This document shows, in pieces, positions 18,769-28,343 of a stretch of 43,916 nucleotides of DNA. The position numbers and the translations under genes were made by a program. The stretch comes from Cellulomonas sp. (lineage in GTDB: Bacteria > Actinomycetota > Actinomycetes > Actinomycetales > Cellulomonadaceae). The notes under the pieces were generated by a model, which was not told the origin of the DNA, ran no database searches, and was given only the letters and a program-made list of their open reading frames with translations. The stretch's first letter is position 1, and each line of letters opens with the position of its first letter. Where the stretch lies: the NCBI GenBank assembly GCA_022013895.1, contig JAKLPK010000131.1:1-43916 (forward strand), written 5' to 3'.

Positions 18769-18794
18769 CGGTACCAGGCTCCTGGACGCCGGGG

Positions 18795-19808
18795 TCAGGC
18801 GGGGACGCCGACACGTTGGGTGACGGGCCCTTCGCGGCGTTCGAGGACGAGGCCCAGCAGCCGCCGGTCGACCAGCTCGCCCGCGCGCACCAGGACCCGG
18901 ACGTCGTTGTTCGTCAGCGCGAGCCCGGCGGCGAACGCGTCGGCCCCGTCATCGACGGGTGCGACGCGCACCTGGCCGCCGGAGACCTGCGACGCGATCA
19001 GCTCGGCGACCGGGCCGCCGTGGTCGAGCAGCACCAGCTCGGCTTCGCGGTCCCCGCACAGGTCCACCACCTCCACGAGGGTGCCGGTGGTGGTCTCCAG
19101 ATCGGCGGTGCAGTCCAGCACGATGCTCAACGCCGGGTCGGGACGCACCAGATCGGGGTGCGCTCCGGCACTGACCAGGTGCAGCACGTAGCTGTCCTCG
19201 ACGACGACGAGCCGACGACCGGCGCGAGCCACCCGTCGGCACAGGTCGACGTCCTCGTCCGGGACGTCCGCGAAGCCGCGCGCCGACCGGAACGCGTCGG
19301 CGCGGACCGCCAGTGCGAACCCGTCGAGCTGCGGCACCCGGGTGACGGCGCGCCGGGCGGTCGCCATCGCGCCCTGCGCGTAGGCGAGAGCCGCCTCGGC
19401 CGAGATCAGCGCCGCGTCGGGGATGGGCCGGAACTGCGCACCCGAGGCACCACAGCTGAGCGGACCGGCGGCACCGACCGACGGGCTCGCCAACGGCGCC
19501 ACGAGTCGGTCGAGCCAGGGCGCGGTCACGACCGTGTCCGGGTCGAGGAAGACCAGCACCGGCGTGTCCGCCTGCGCGGCGCCCGCGTTGCGACCGGCGG
19601 CCACCCCGACGGGTTCGAGGCTGCGGACGGTGCGGACCAGGTCGGCGTGACCGGCCAGCAGGATCGGGGTGCCGTCGCTCGAGGCGTCGTCGACCACGAC
19701 GAGTCGGTCGTCCGGCCCGAGGGTGGGTCGCAGCGCGTCCAGGCAGGTGCGCAGCTCGTCGACGTCGTCACGGGCCACCACCACCACGGTGGCCGCCGGG
19801 CGGCTCAT
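18795..19808 (-). CDS. GT2-family glycosyltransferase
   Basis: ATVVVVARDDVDELRTCLDALRPTLGPDDRLVVVDDASSDGTPILLA...VFLDPDTVVTAPWLDRLVAPLASPSVGAAGPLSCG; related to the C-terminal third of the preceding large GT. Confidence 0.9.
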   Translation of the reverse strand: MSRPAATVVVVARDDVDELRTCLDALRPTLGPDDRLVVVDDASSDGTPILLAGHADLVRTVRSLEPVGVAAGRNAGAAQADTPVLVFLDPDTVVTAPWLDRLVAPLASPSVGAAGPLSCGASGAQFRPIPDAALISAEAALAYAQGAMATARRAVTRVPQLDGFALAVRADAFRSARGFADVPDEDVDLCRRVARAGRRLVVVEDSYVLHLVSAGAHPDLVRPDPALSIVLDCTADLETTTGTLVEVVDLCGDREAELVLLDHGGPVAELIASQVSGGQVRVAPVDDGADAFAAGLALTNNDVRVLVRAGELVDRRLLGLVLERREGPVTQRVGVPA

Positions 19809-20782
19809 ACGAGCACCCCCTGCGACGCGACCGCGCGGGCGGCGGCGAAGACCGCCTGGGTCTCCACGGCGAACGTCTGCTCCTGCGCCCCGATCCAGCT
19901 GCGGTAGGCGTCGAACCGGGAGGCGTGCCCGGCGTAGTCGGCCAGCACGTCCCGCAGCAGGGCGACGGTCGCCAGATCCGCGGTGGGACCGGTGGCCGGG
20001 TCGATCTTGTACTCGGCGGGGATCGGGACGTCCACCTCGTTGGCGGCACTGCCGCGCCGGCCGACGACCACGCAGGCCCCGGCGAGCGCCGCTTCGCGCG
20101 GGATCCGGTCGCGGCCCGGGTGCTCGCCGAAGTCGACGTAGGCCTTCACCTGGCCCAGGGCCAGGGCCAGCTCGGCATGTGTCATCCCCGCCAACGGCAC
20201 CCAGGTGAGGTCGGGGGCGAGGTTCATGAGCCGGGCGGTGGTCTCCATGCCCTTGGCGGGGTTGTAGGCCACTGCGTCGACCTTGGTGGAGGTGCGGGCC
20301 GCGGCCAGCTCGTCCCGCAGGCTGGTGTGCAGGTAGTCGCTGAGCATCATCGGCTCGCCGCCGCGCGCCCGCACCGTGTCCAGGGCGTACTGCGACTGGG
20401 TGAGGTGCAGCACACCGGGGCGGTGGTACAGCACGTCGAGCGGGCGCAGCGGCGTGCCGTAACGCCGCTGGTGCTCAGCGTTGTGCCGGTCGAACCAGTC
20501 GACGCTCAGCCACCACAGCGCCGGGACCGCGCGTTGCAGGCCCAGCAGCCGGTCGGCGTAGATCTCCGGTGCGATCACCACCTGGTCCGGCACATCGAGC
20601 GGACCGGTCCCGATCCGCACGTCGTAGTGCCGGTACGGCTCAGGGACGGTGGTCGGGTCACCGTCACCGAGGTAGACGATCTCGACGTCCTCGCCGAGCA
20701 GGCCCGCGGTGTGGGCGAGCTGATGCAGGGCCTCGGGACCACCGGTGACCACCCCGGCCGGGCACAGGACGACCGCACGCAC
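19805..20782 (-). CDS. Glycosyltransferase-like protein
   Basis: GTG start VRAVVLCPAGVVTGGPEALHQLAHTAGLLGEDVEIVYLGDG...AYNPAKGMETTARLMNLAPDLTWVPLAGMTHAELALALGQVKAYVDFGEHPGRDRIPREAALAGACVVVG. Confidence 0.75.
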   Translation of the reverse strand: MRAVVLCPAGVVTGGPEALHQLAHTAGLLGEDVEIVYLGDGDPTTVPEPYRHYDVRIGTGPLDVPDQVVIAPEIYADRLLGLQRAVPALWWLSVDWFDRHNAEHQRRYGTPLRPLDVLYHRPGVLHLTQSQYALDTVRARGGEPMMLSDYLHTSLRDELAAARTSTKVDAVAYNPAKGMETTARLMNLAPDLTWVPLAGMTHAELALALGQVKAYVDFGEHPGRDRIPREAALAGACVVVGRRGSAANEVDVPIPAEYKIDPATGPTADLATVALLRDVLADYAGHASRFDAYRSWIGAQEQTFAVETQAVFAAARAVASQGVLV

Positions 20783-20826
20783 GGCTGGCTCCTTCCTCGG
20801 CACGCAGGAGGCGCGCCACTCAGCAG

Positions 20827-22174
<1,348 letters not shown>

Positions 22175-22266
22175 GCCGGGCGCCCACGCGCCGCCGACCC
22201 TCACTCGTTCGGCCGAGATGCCCATGCGCCCGAGCCTCCAGGACGGGGTGAACCCGACGGATCGGG

Positions 22267-22293
22267 GTCAAGATCTAGGGGATGACACCCGAT
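22267..22293 (+). promoter_or_regulatory. Sigma-28-like promoter of EAL-HDOD 1: GTCA-N17-CCCGATCG
   Basis: GGTCAAGATCTAGGGGATGACACCCGATCGAATG, about 39 nt before the start. Confidence 0.4.
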
Positions 22294-22331
22294 CGAATGT
22301 CAGACGACCTCACCGGAAGGCACCGCCCAGC

Positions 22332-23519
22332 ATGAGTGACACCGCCGCACCGAGGTGGTCCGGCGCGGCCCTGGTCAACCAGCCCGTCGCCGACCCGTCC
22401 GGACGCGTCACGGCCTACGCGGTCCGGGCGATGGTGCCGACCCAGCACGGGGACCCCGAGGATGCGGCCGAGGTGAGCCTGGATGCGGCCTACGACGCCA
22501 CCGACCTGTCGACGTTGAGCGCCGGGCAGCCGCTGCTGGTCGATGCGACCCGCCGCGTGCTGGGCTCGGCGAACCCGGCGGTGGTGGCACGGGTCTCCCC
22601 CTCCCTGGCACGCGAGCCCGGGATCGAACGCCTCGTGGCCTGGCGCCACGCCCGCGGCCTGCACACGGCGCTGGACAACTTCACGGCCGAGGACGCCCAG
22701 CTCACGCTGCTGCCGATGACCCGGTTCGTCACGGTCGACGTGGTGCGTCAGGCCGGCCGTCTGGTCGAGCTGGCGGGCCTGGCCCACGATCTGGGCGCCG
22801 AGGTGATCGCGGACGGGGCCACCACGTGGTCCTCGGTCGAGCAGTCCTTCGCGGACGGTGCCGACCTGGTGCAGGGCCGGGTGGTCGACGACCGCGAGGT
22901 CGAGCGCGGCGGTCTGTCCGCCAACGAGATGCACTGCCTGGAGCTGCTGTCGCTGCTCGATGAGGAGCCGGTCGACCAGAACGCGGTCATCGGGCTCGTC
23001 GCGGCCGACCCCAACCTGGTGGTCGGTGTGCTGCACCTGGTCAACTCTGCGGTGTTCGCCCTGCCCCGGCCGATCGACTCGGTGCGCCAGGCGGTCGTCA
23101 TGGTCGGCCCGCGGCTGCTGCGGGCGTTGGCCAGCGCCTCGTTGACGCGGTCCAGCCGGTCCACGGTCGACGAGCTGTGGCGGGTGCTGTCACGCGCACT
23201 GGCCTGCTGGCAGCTGTCCGACGACGACGCCGGCTACACCGTCGGGCTGCTGTCGGCCGTCGCCGAGCAGCGCGGCACCGATCTGCGCTGGCTGGCCCAG
23301 ATGGCCGGGCTCTCGCAGACGACGACGGACGCCCTCGTCGACCACACCGGGCCGCTGGGCGACGCGCTGGCGTGCGTCCGCGCCCATGAGGCGGGCAACC
23401 CGTCGGTGGCGCTCCAGCTCGGGATCGACCCGCACCTGGTGTCCCGCGCCTGGTTGGAGGGGCTGCCCGAGGCGTTGGCGATCGCCTCCGCCCTGGCGCC
23501 GCCCCGGCCCGCGGTCTGA
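22332..23519 (+). CDS. EAL-HDOD protein 1 (degenerate EAL)
   Basis: HDOD: CLELLSLLDEEPVDQNAVIGLVAADPNLVVGVLHLVNSAVFALPRPIDSVRQAVVMVGPRLLRALA; EAL-like N-terminus with AYAVRAM in place of the EAL motif and FADGADLVQGRVV. Confidence 0.88.
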   Translation: MSDTAAPRWSGAALVNQPVADPSGRVTAYAVRAMVPTQHGDPEDAAEVSLDAAYDATDLSTLSAGQPLLVDATRRVLGSANPAVVARVSPSLAREPGIERLVAWRHARGLHTALDNFTAEDAQLTLLPMTRFVTVDVVRQAGRLVELAGLAHDLGAEVIADGATTWSSVEQSFADGADLVQGRVVDDREVERGGLSANEMHCLELLSLLDEEPVDQNAVIGLVAADPNLVVGVLHLVNSAVFALPRPIDSVRQAVVMVGPRLLRALASASLTRSSRSTVDELWRVLSRALACWQLSDDDAGYTVGLLSAVAEQRGTDLRWLAQMAGLSQTTTDALVDHTGPLGDALACVRAHEAGNPSVALQLGIDPHLVSRAWLEGLPEALAIASALAPPRPAV

Positions 23520-23617
23520 GCCCGGCCGCGGTCTGAGCCCGGCCGCGGTCTGAGCCCGGCCGCGGTCTGAGCCCGGCCGCGGTCTGAGCCCGGCCGCGGA
23601 CTGAGCCCGGCCTCCGA
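23516..23617. repeat. 17-bp tandem repeat (unit CTGAGCCCGGCCGCGGT), about 6 copies
   Basis: Four exact copies, one with a terminal substitution and one more degenerate; begins at the stop codon of EAL-HDOD 1. Confidence 0.95.
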
Positions 23618-23724
23618 CTGGGCCCGCCGCCGGTGCACGACATCCGTCCAGGGTGGTCGGGCCGGTCCGGACATGCGTCCGGCTCGGCCCGGGAGCTGCG
23701 CTCGGGTCGAGCCGGACGGTGGTC

Positions 23725-24633
23725 TCAGGCGCTGGCGCGGCGGTAGCCGTCGGAGCGGGCGTACCCCCGGTGCTGGGCGACCCGGTCGACCGGCGCACCG
23801 GTCGGCGCGATCCGCGGCTGCGGCAGCCCGACCGTCGTCGTGGGGGCCCCGGCGAGCGCGGCCCGGGCGGCCACGGCGGCGAAGTAGCCGCGGCGGCGGC
23901 GTTCGGCGACACCGTCCCGGTCGGGGGCGCCGACCAGATCGGGGTCGAGGTTGGCGTTGAGCCCGTCGCGCAGCAGGCCGAGGGCCTCGGTGCGCATCTG
24001 GCTGATCCGGGACTGGGTGACACCGAGCTCGTCGGCCAGGTCGGCCACCGAACGGTCGTCGAGGAAGAGTCCCTCGATCACGACGCGCAGCCGGTCGGGG
24101 AGGCAGGTGACGGCGCTGCGCAGCCAGTGCACGCGTTCGCCGGCCAGCAGCGCCTCCTCCGGTGTGTCGGCCTCGTCGCGGAAGGTCTCGGCGACGGGGT
24201 GCTCGGTCGCATCCATCGACAGCACGCGCCGCTCGGCGTCCTGACGGGCGGCGTCGACCGCGGCCACATCGGTGCCGAGGTTCGCGGCCAGCTCCTGGCG
24301 GGTCGGCGTGCGGCCGAGCGAGGCCCGCAGGGTGTCGGTCGCGTTGCCGAGCTCGCGGGCCCTGCGACGCGCCCCACGTGTGGCCCAGTCCATCGACCGC
24401 AGCTCGTCCAGGAGGGCGCCGGAGATCCGCAGCGCGGCGTACCGGGAGAACGGCACGCCGGTGGTGGGGTCGTAGGCGCGGGCCGCCATGACGAGTGCCA
24501 TGTTGCCCGCAGACATGAGGTCGTCGCGGGAGACGGTCGGCGGCACGCGGTGGAGCATGTCGCTCACGTGGTACCCGACGAGCGGCAGGTGCGAGAGCAC
24601 GAGCTCGTCAACGGTGCGGGGTTCGCTGGTCAC
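23725..24633 (-). CDS. FliA/WhiG-type (sigma-28 family) RNA polymerase sigma factor
   Basis: VGYHVSDMLHRVPPTVSRDDLMSAGNMALVMAARAYDPTTGVPFSRYAALRISGALLDELRSMDWATRGARRRARELG...SVADLADELGVTQSRISQMRTEALGLLRDGL; GTG start proposed (VTSEPRTVDEL), ATG at 24660 possible. Confidence 0.92.
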   Translation of the reverse strand: MTSEPRTVDELVLSHLPLVGYHVSDMLHRVPPTVSRDDLMSAGNMALVMAARAYDPTTGVPFSRYAALRISGALLDELRSMDWATRGARRRARELGNATDTLRASLGRTPTRQELAANLGTDVAAVDAARQDAERRVLSMDATEHPVAETFRDEADTPEEALLAGERVHWLRSAVTCLPDRLRVVIEGLFLDDRSVADLADELGVTQSRISQMRTEALGLLRDGLNANLDPDLVGAPDRDGVAERRRRGYFAAVAARAALAGAPTTTVGLPQPRIAPTGAPVDRVAQHRGYARSDGYRRASA

Positions 24634-24796
24634 GGGGGCTTTCTCGTCGCCCGGGACCACCCGCTTGAGGGTCGGAGGCGGACGAAAAACGGGGTCCGAC
24701 GATCCGGCTACCGACGGAGGAACCGGACGTTCCGGTCGGTCAGGAACGGGTGGAACCGCCCAAAACGCCCCCTGGAACCAGCCTGTGACAGGCCGA

Positions 24797-24812
24797 TGTG
24801 ATCGAGATCACA
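24797..24812. promoter_or_regulatory. CRP/GlxR-type palindrome TGTGATCGAGATCACA
   Basis: Perfect TGTGA-N6-TCACA in the divergent region between the sigma factor and flgN. Confidence 0.65.
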
Positions 24813-24930
24813 CTCCAGGTACCTTGGTCATTTTCACCCACCTGACCTGCGGCGATGGCGCATGTGGGTGGTATACGACTCGCCGATCACCCATTCGGCC
24901 AGGTCCGGCACACACTCACGCCGACGACGG

Positions 24931-24956
24931 GTCAACAGTGCGGGCACCCGGCCGAT
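24931..24956 (+). promoter_or_regulatory. Sigma-28-like promoter of flgN-flgK-flgL: GTCA-N16-GCCGATGG
   Basis: GTCAACAGTGCGGGCACCCGGCCGATGGG, about 60 nt before the flgN start. Confidence 0.55.
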
Positions 24957-25016
24957 GGGCTGGTCGAGGCCGGCCCGCGCACATCGGGGGCCGGAGCGAT
25001 TCGAAGGAGACGACCG

Positions 25017-25499
25017 ATGCCCTTGAGCCGCCTGTCCGAGGTGCTCTGGCGCGAACGCCACCTGCTCGAGCTTCTGCTCTTCAAGCTCGAGGAGGAACAG
25101 CTCATCCTGACCGCCGGCCGCACGCGGTGGCTGTCGCACGCCACGCGCGAGGTCGACAACGTGCTCGACGAGATCCGCGGTGCCGATCTGGGTCGCGCGC
25201 TGGAGTCCGAGGACGCAGCCGTCTCGGTCGGGCTGGAACCCGGTGCGAGCCTCAACCAGATCGCCGCGGCCGCACCTGAGCCGTGGAACGAGCTGCTGCG
25301 CGCCCACCGCGACGCATTCGTCGCTCTCACCACCGAGATCTCCTCGCTGAGCACCGGTAACCGCGAGCTGCTGGCCATGTCCAACCGCGCGACGCAGGAG
25401 GCACTGGCCACCCTCCAGCTCAGCGTGCAGACCTACGACGGCTCAGGGCAGAGCGCCGCCCAGGTCGCCGTCGCCCAGATGGTCGATCGGGCGTTCTGA
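25017..25499 (+). CDS. flgN: FlgN-type flagellar chaperone
   Basis: MPLSRLSEVLWRERHLLELLLFKLEEEQLILTAGRTRWLSHATREVDNVLDEIR...; RBS GAAGGAGA; overlaps flgK. Confidence 0.85.
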   Translation: MPLSRLSEVLWRERHLLELLLFKLEEEQLILTAGRTRWLSHATREVDNVLDEIRGADLGRALESEDAAVSVGLEPGASLNQIAAAAPEPWNELLRAHRDAFVALTTEISSLSTGNRELLAMSNRATQEALATLQLSVQTYDGSGQSAAQVAVAQMVDRAF

Positions 25500-26917
25500 T
25501 GTCGAGCACCTTCTCCGGCATCAGCACCGCGCTCTCCTCGCTCATCGCCCAGCGGCAGGGCCTGGACGTCTCCGCCCAGAACCTGGCGAACGCGAACACG
25601 GTGGGCTACACCCGCCAGCGGGCGACCTTCTCCTCCATCGGCGGCAGCCAGGTGCCCGCCATGTTCTCCACGTCCTCCCTCGCGGGCAACGGCGTCCAGG
25701 TGTCCGGTGTGGACCGGCTCGCCGACGCCTTCATCGACGCCCGGCTGCGGACCGCCACCGCCGACGCGTCCTACCTGACCGCGCGGACGAGCGCCTACAG
25801 CACCCTGGAGACCTCGCTCGGCGAACCTGCCACCACAGCCTTGTCTGGCCAGCTCAACTCCTTCTGGGCGGCCTGGCAGGACGCCGCGAACTACCCCGAC
25901 GCGAGCGCCAACCGCACCGTCGTCCTCACCGCCGCACAGGACGTCGTCGACAAGATCAACACCCTCGCCGACGGCATCGCCACCCAGTGGTCCGACACCA
26001 TGTCCTCCGCATCCGCCCAGGTCGACCAGGTGAACTCCACAGCGGCCTCGATCGCCGACCTCAACCACCGGATCCTGGCCCTCACCGCCTCGGGCTCCTC
26101 GGCCAACGAGCTGGAGGACCAGCGCGACCAGCTCGTCACCTCCCTGTCCGGTCTGGTCGGCGCGAGCACGAACACCCGCGCAGACGGTCAGGTCGACGTC
26201 ATGGTGGGCGGCAACGCCCTGGTCTCCGGCTCGTCGGTGTCCACCCTCGAGCTCGGCGGTGCCACGACGTTCGACCAGGTCGCGTCCGGAACCGCCGTGA
26301 CGCTCAGCTGGTCCGACCACCCGGGCGTACCCGTCGCGCTCACCGGCGGGACGGTCGCCGGTCAGCTGACCGTGCTGGCCCCCGCCGATGCGAACGGCAC
26401 GGGCGGCATCCTGGCCGAGGCGGGCGCCCAGCTCGACGCCGTCGCACAGGCGCTGGCCACCAGCGTCAACGCCCTGCACACCACCGCGCAGACCACCGCC
26501 GGTGTGGCCGGTGGCGCCGTCTTCACCTTCGGCACCGGCACGCCGTCCCAGGGACTGACCCTCGCGATCACCGATGAGGACGACATCGCCCTCGCCGATC
26601 CCGCACTCGGCACGAACGACGGCTCCATCGGGGCCGCGATCGCCAACCTCGCCACGTCCGACACCGGTGCCGACGCGGTGTGGAGCGACGCCGTGGTCAC
26701 CATCGGCTCCAAGACGTCCGCCGCGACCTCGCGGAGCACCGTGGCCGAGGCGTCCCGTTCGACGATCGAGGCCGAGCAGGTCTCGAACGCCTCGGTCGAC
26801 ACCGATGAGGAGACCATCAACATGCTCGCCTACCAGCGGGGCTACCAGGCCGCAGCGCGGGTCATGACGACCATCGACGAGGTGCTCGACACCCTGATCA
26901 ACCGGATGGCGGTGTAG
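25499..26917 (+). CDS. flgK: Flagellar hook-associated protein FlgK
   Basis: STFSGISTALSSLIAQRQGLDVSAQNLANANTVGYTRQR...ETINMLAYQRGYQAAARVMTTIDEVLDTLINRMAV. Confidence 0.97.
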   Translation: MSSTFSGISTALSSLIAQRQGLDVSAQNLANANTVGYTRQRATFSSIGGSQVPAMFSTSSLAGNGVQVSGVDRLADAFIDARLRTATADASYLTARTSAYSTLETSLGEPATTALSGQLNSFWAAWQDAANYPDASANRTVVLTAAQDVVDKINTLADGIATQWSDTMSSASAQVDQVNSTAASIADLNHRILALTASGSSANELEDQRDQLVTSLSGLVGASTNTRADGQVDVMVGGNALVSGSSVSTLELGGATTFDQVASGTAVTLSWSDHPGVPVALTGGTVAGQLTVLAPADANGTGGILAEAGAQLDAVAQALATSVNALHTTAQTTAGVAGGAVFTFGTGTPSQGLTLAITDEDDIALADPALGTNDGSIGAAIANLATSDTGADAVWSDAVVTIGSKTSAATSRSTVAEASRSTIEAEQVSNASVDTDEETINMLAYQRGYQAAARVMTTIDEVLDTLINRMAV

Positions 26918-26919
26918 CG

Positions 26920-27804
26920 ATGATCTCCCGGGTCACGAACCTGACGATCCAGCGCTCGTCGCTGGCCAACCTGCAGACCAACCTGACCTCGGTCAGCGAT
27001 CTGCAGGCCCAGCTGTCCAGCGGCAAGAAGGTCACCAAGGCCTCCGACGACCCGGCCGCCGCCGCGCAGCTCCTGTCGTTGCGCGGCGACCTGGCCCGGA
27101 CCACCCAGTACGCCCGCAACTCCTCCGATGCGACCTCCTGGCTCAACACCGTGGACACCGGGCTGCAGACTGCGTCGAGCACGTTGCGCCGGGCCCGCGA
27201 CCTCGTCATCCAGGGCGGCAACACCTCGCTCTCGCAGATCTCCAAGGACGCCCTGGCCACCGAGATCGACGGCATCAAGGAGTCGATGCTCGGCGTGGCC
27301 AACACCAGCTATCTGGGGCGCTCGGTGTTCGCCGGGACGTCGGACGCCGGCGCTGCCTTCGACTCGACCACGTACGCCTGGAACGGGATCGATGCCGCCG
27401 AGGTCAAGCGCCAGGTGTCCGATGCGACGTCGGTACGGGTCGACTCGAACGGTTCCGAGGTGTTCGGTGAGGGGACCAGCTCGGTGTTCGCCACCCTCGA
27501 CCAGATCAGTGCCACGCTGCGGGCCGGCGGTGACCCGACCACCTCGCTCAACCAGCTCGACGCGCACATCACCGATGTGAAGACCGAGCTCGCCTCGGTC
27601 GGCGCCCGGGAGAACCAGATCGAGGCCGCCACCACCACCCTCACCGACAAGGAGGCGAGCGTGAAGACCCAGCTGTCCGGTATCGAGGACATCGACCTGG
27701 CCGCGGTCATCCTGTCGCTGCAGTCCGCGAACGTGACCTACCAGGCCGCGCTCGGCGCGACATCGAAGGCGCTCACGCCCTCCCTCATGGACTACCTCCA
27801 GTGA
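26920..27804 (+). CDS. flgL: Flagellar hook-associated protein FlgL
   Basis: MISRVTNLTIQRSSLANLQTNLTSVSDLQAQLSSGKKVTKASDDPAAAAQLLSLRGDL... Confidence 0.96.
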   Translation: MISRVTNLTIQRSSLANLQTNLTSVSDLQAQLSSGKKVTKASDDPAAAAQLLSLRGDLARTTQYARNSSDATSWLNTVDTGLQTASSTLRRARDLVIQGGNTSLSQISKDALATEIDGIKESMLGVANTSYLGRSVFAGTSDAGAAFDSTTYAWNGIDAAEVKRQVSDATSVRVDSNGSEVFGEGTSSVFATLDQISATLRAGGDPTTSLNQLDAHITDVKTELASVGARENQIEAATTTLTDKEASVKTQLSGIEDIDLAAVILSLQSANVTYQAALGATSKALTPSLMDYLQ

Positions 27805-28247
27805 GCGCCGTCCGGATGGGGCCCACGGTCGCCGTGTCGACGGGTGCGGGGCAGCGTGACGTCCCGACCCTGCTGCGCATGGTCGTCCCGTTGCCCGGGC
27901 TGCCCGGGCGCACCGAGTACGCGCTGGAGGCCCTCGACGAGGTCGGGGTGCTGTTCGCCATCCGCAGCGCACCCGAGGCCGGGCCCCAGGTGCGGCTGTT
28001 CCTGGTGGCGCCGCACATCTTCTTCCCGACGTACGCGCCGCGGATCGACGCCGCGGGGCTCGACGACCCGTTCGGGCAGTCCTCACCCGAGGACCGCGTG
28101 CTCTTCGTCGTGGTGCGCCCCGCCGAGGACGACGGTCTGCCGCCCACCGCCAACCTGCTGGCCCCGCTCGTCGTGGACACCCTCACCGGCCGGGCGCTGC
28201 AGCTCGTGCTCGACGAGGACCTGCCGTTGCGGGCACCGGTCGGCTGA
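27801..28247 (+). CDS. fliW: Flagellar assembly factor FliW
   Basis: LPGLPGRTEYALEALDEVGVLFAIRSAPEAGPQVRLFLVAPHIFFPTYAPRI...VRPAEDDGLPPTANLLAPLVVDTLTGRALQLVLDEDLPLRAPV; GTG start overlaps flgL stop. Confidence 0.88.
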   Translation: MSAVRMGPTVAVSTGAGQRDVPTLLRMVVPLPGLPGRTEYALEALDEVGVLFAIRSAPEAGPQVRLFLVAPHIFFPTYAPRIDAAGLDDPFGQSSPEDRVLFVVVRPAEDDGLPPTANLLAPLVVDTLTGRALQLVLDEDLPLRAPVG

Positions 28248-28343
28248 TCCGGATCGCACCGGGCTCCCCCGTCCACCATGATGCTCCCGACCCGTCTCAC
28301 CGCCGCACCCGCTCCCCCGCCCGCCGCCGTCCCAGGAGGACCC

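Noticed and set aside
15631-19191. 1186-aa plus-strand ORF antisense to the glycosyltransferase genes
   Set aside because: Composition (RHQPGD-rich, no domain signatures) is typical of spurious antisense ORFs in high-GC DNA; the minus-strand GT motifs are clear.
23516-23617. CRISPR array
   Set aside because: 17-bp units are directly adjacent with no spacers; it is a simple tandem repeat, and no cas genes are present.
24722-24736. ACCGGACGTTCCGGT imperfect palindrome upstream of the sigma gene
   Set aside because: Six-bp arms in CCGG-rich sequence are common by chance in high-GC DNA; no second copy noticed.
24855-24900. Second sigma-28-like box ACTCGCCGATC at about 24890 upstream of flgN
   Set aside because: No NTCA-like element at a 16-17 nt spacing; the 24931 motif fits better.
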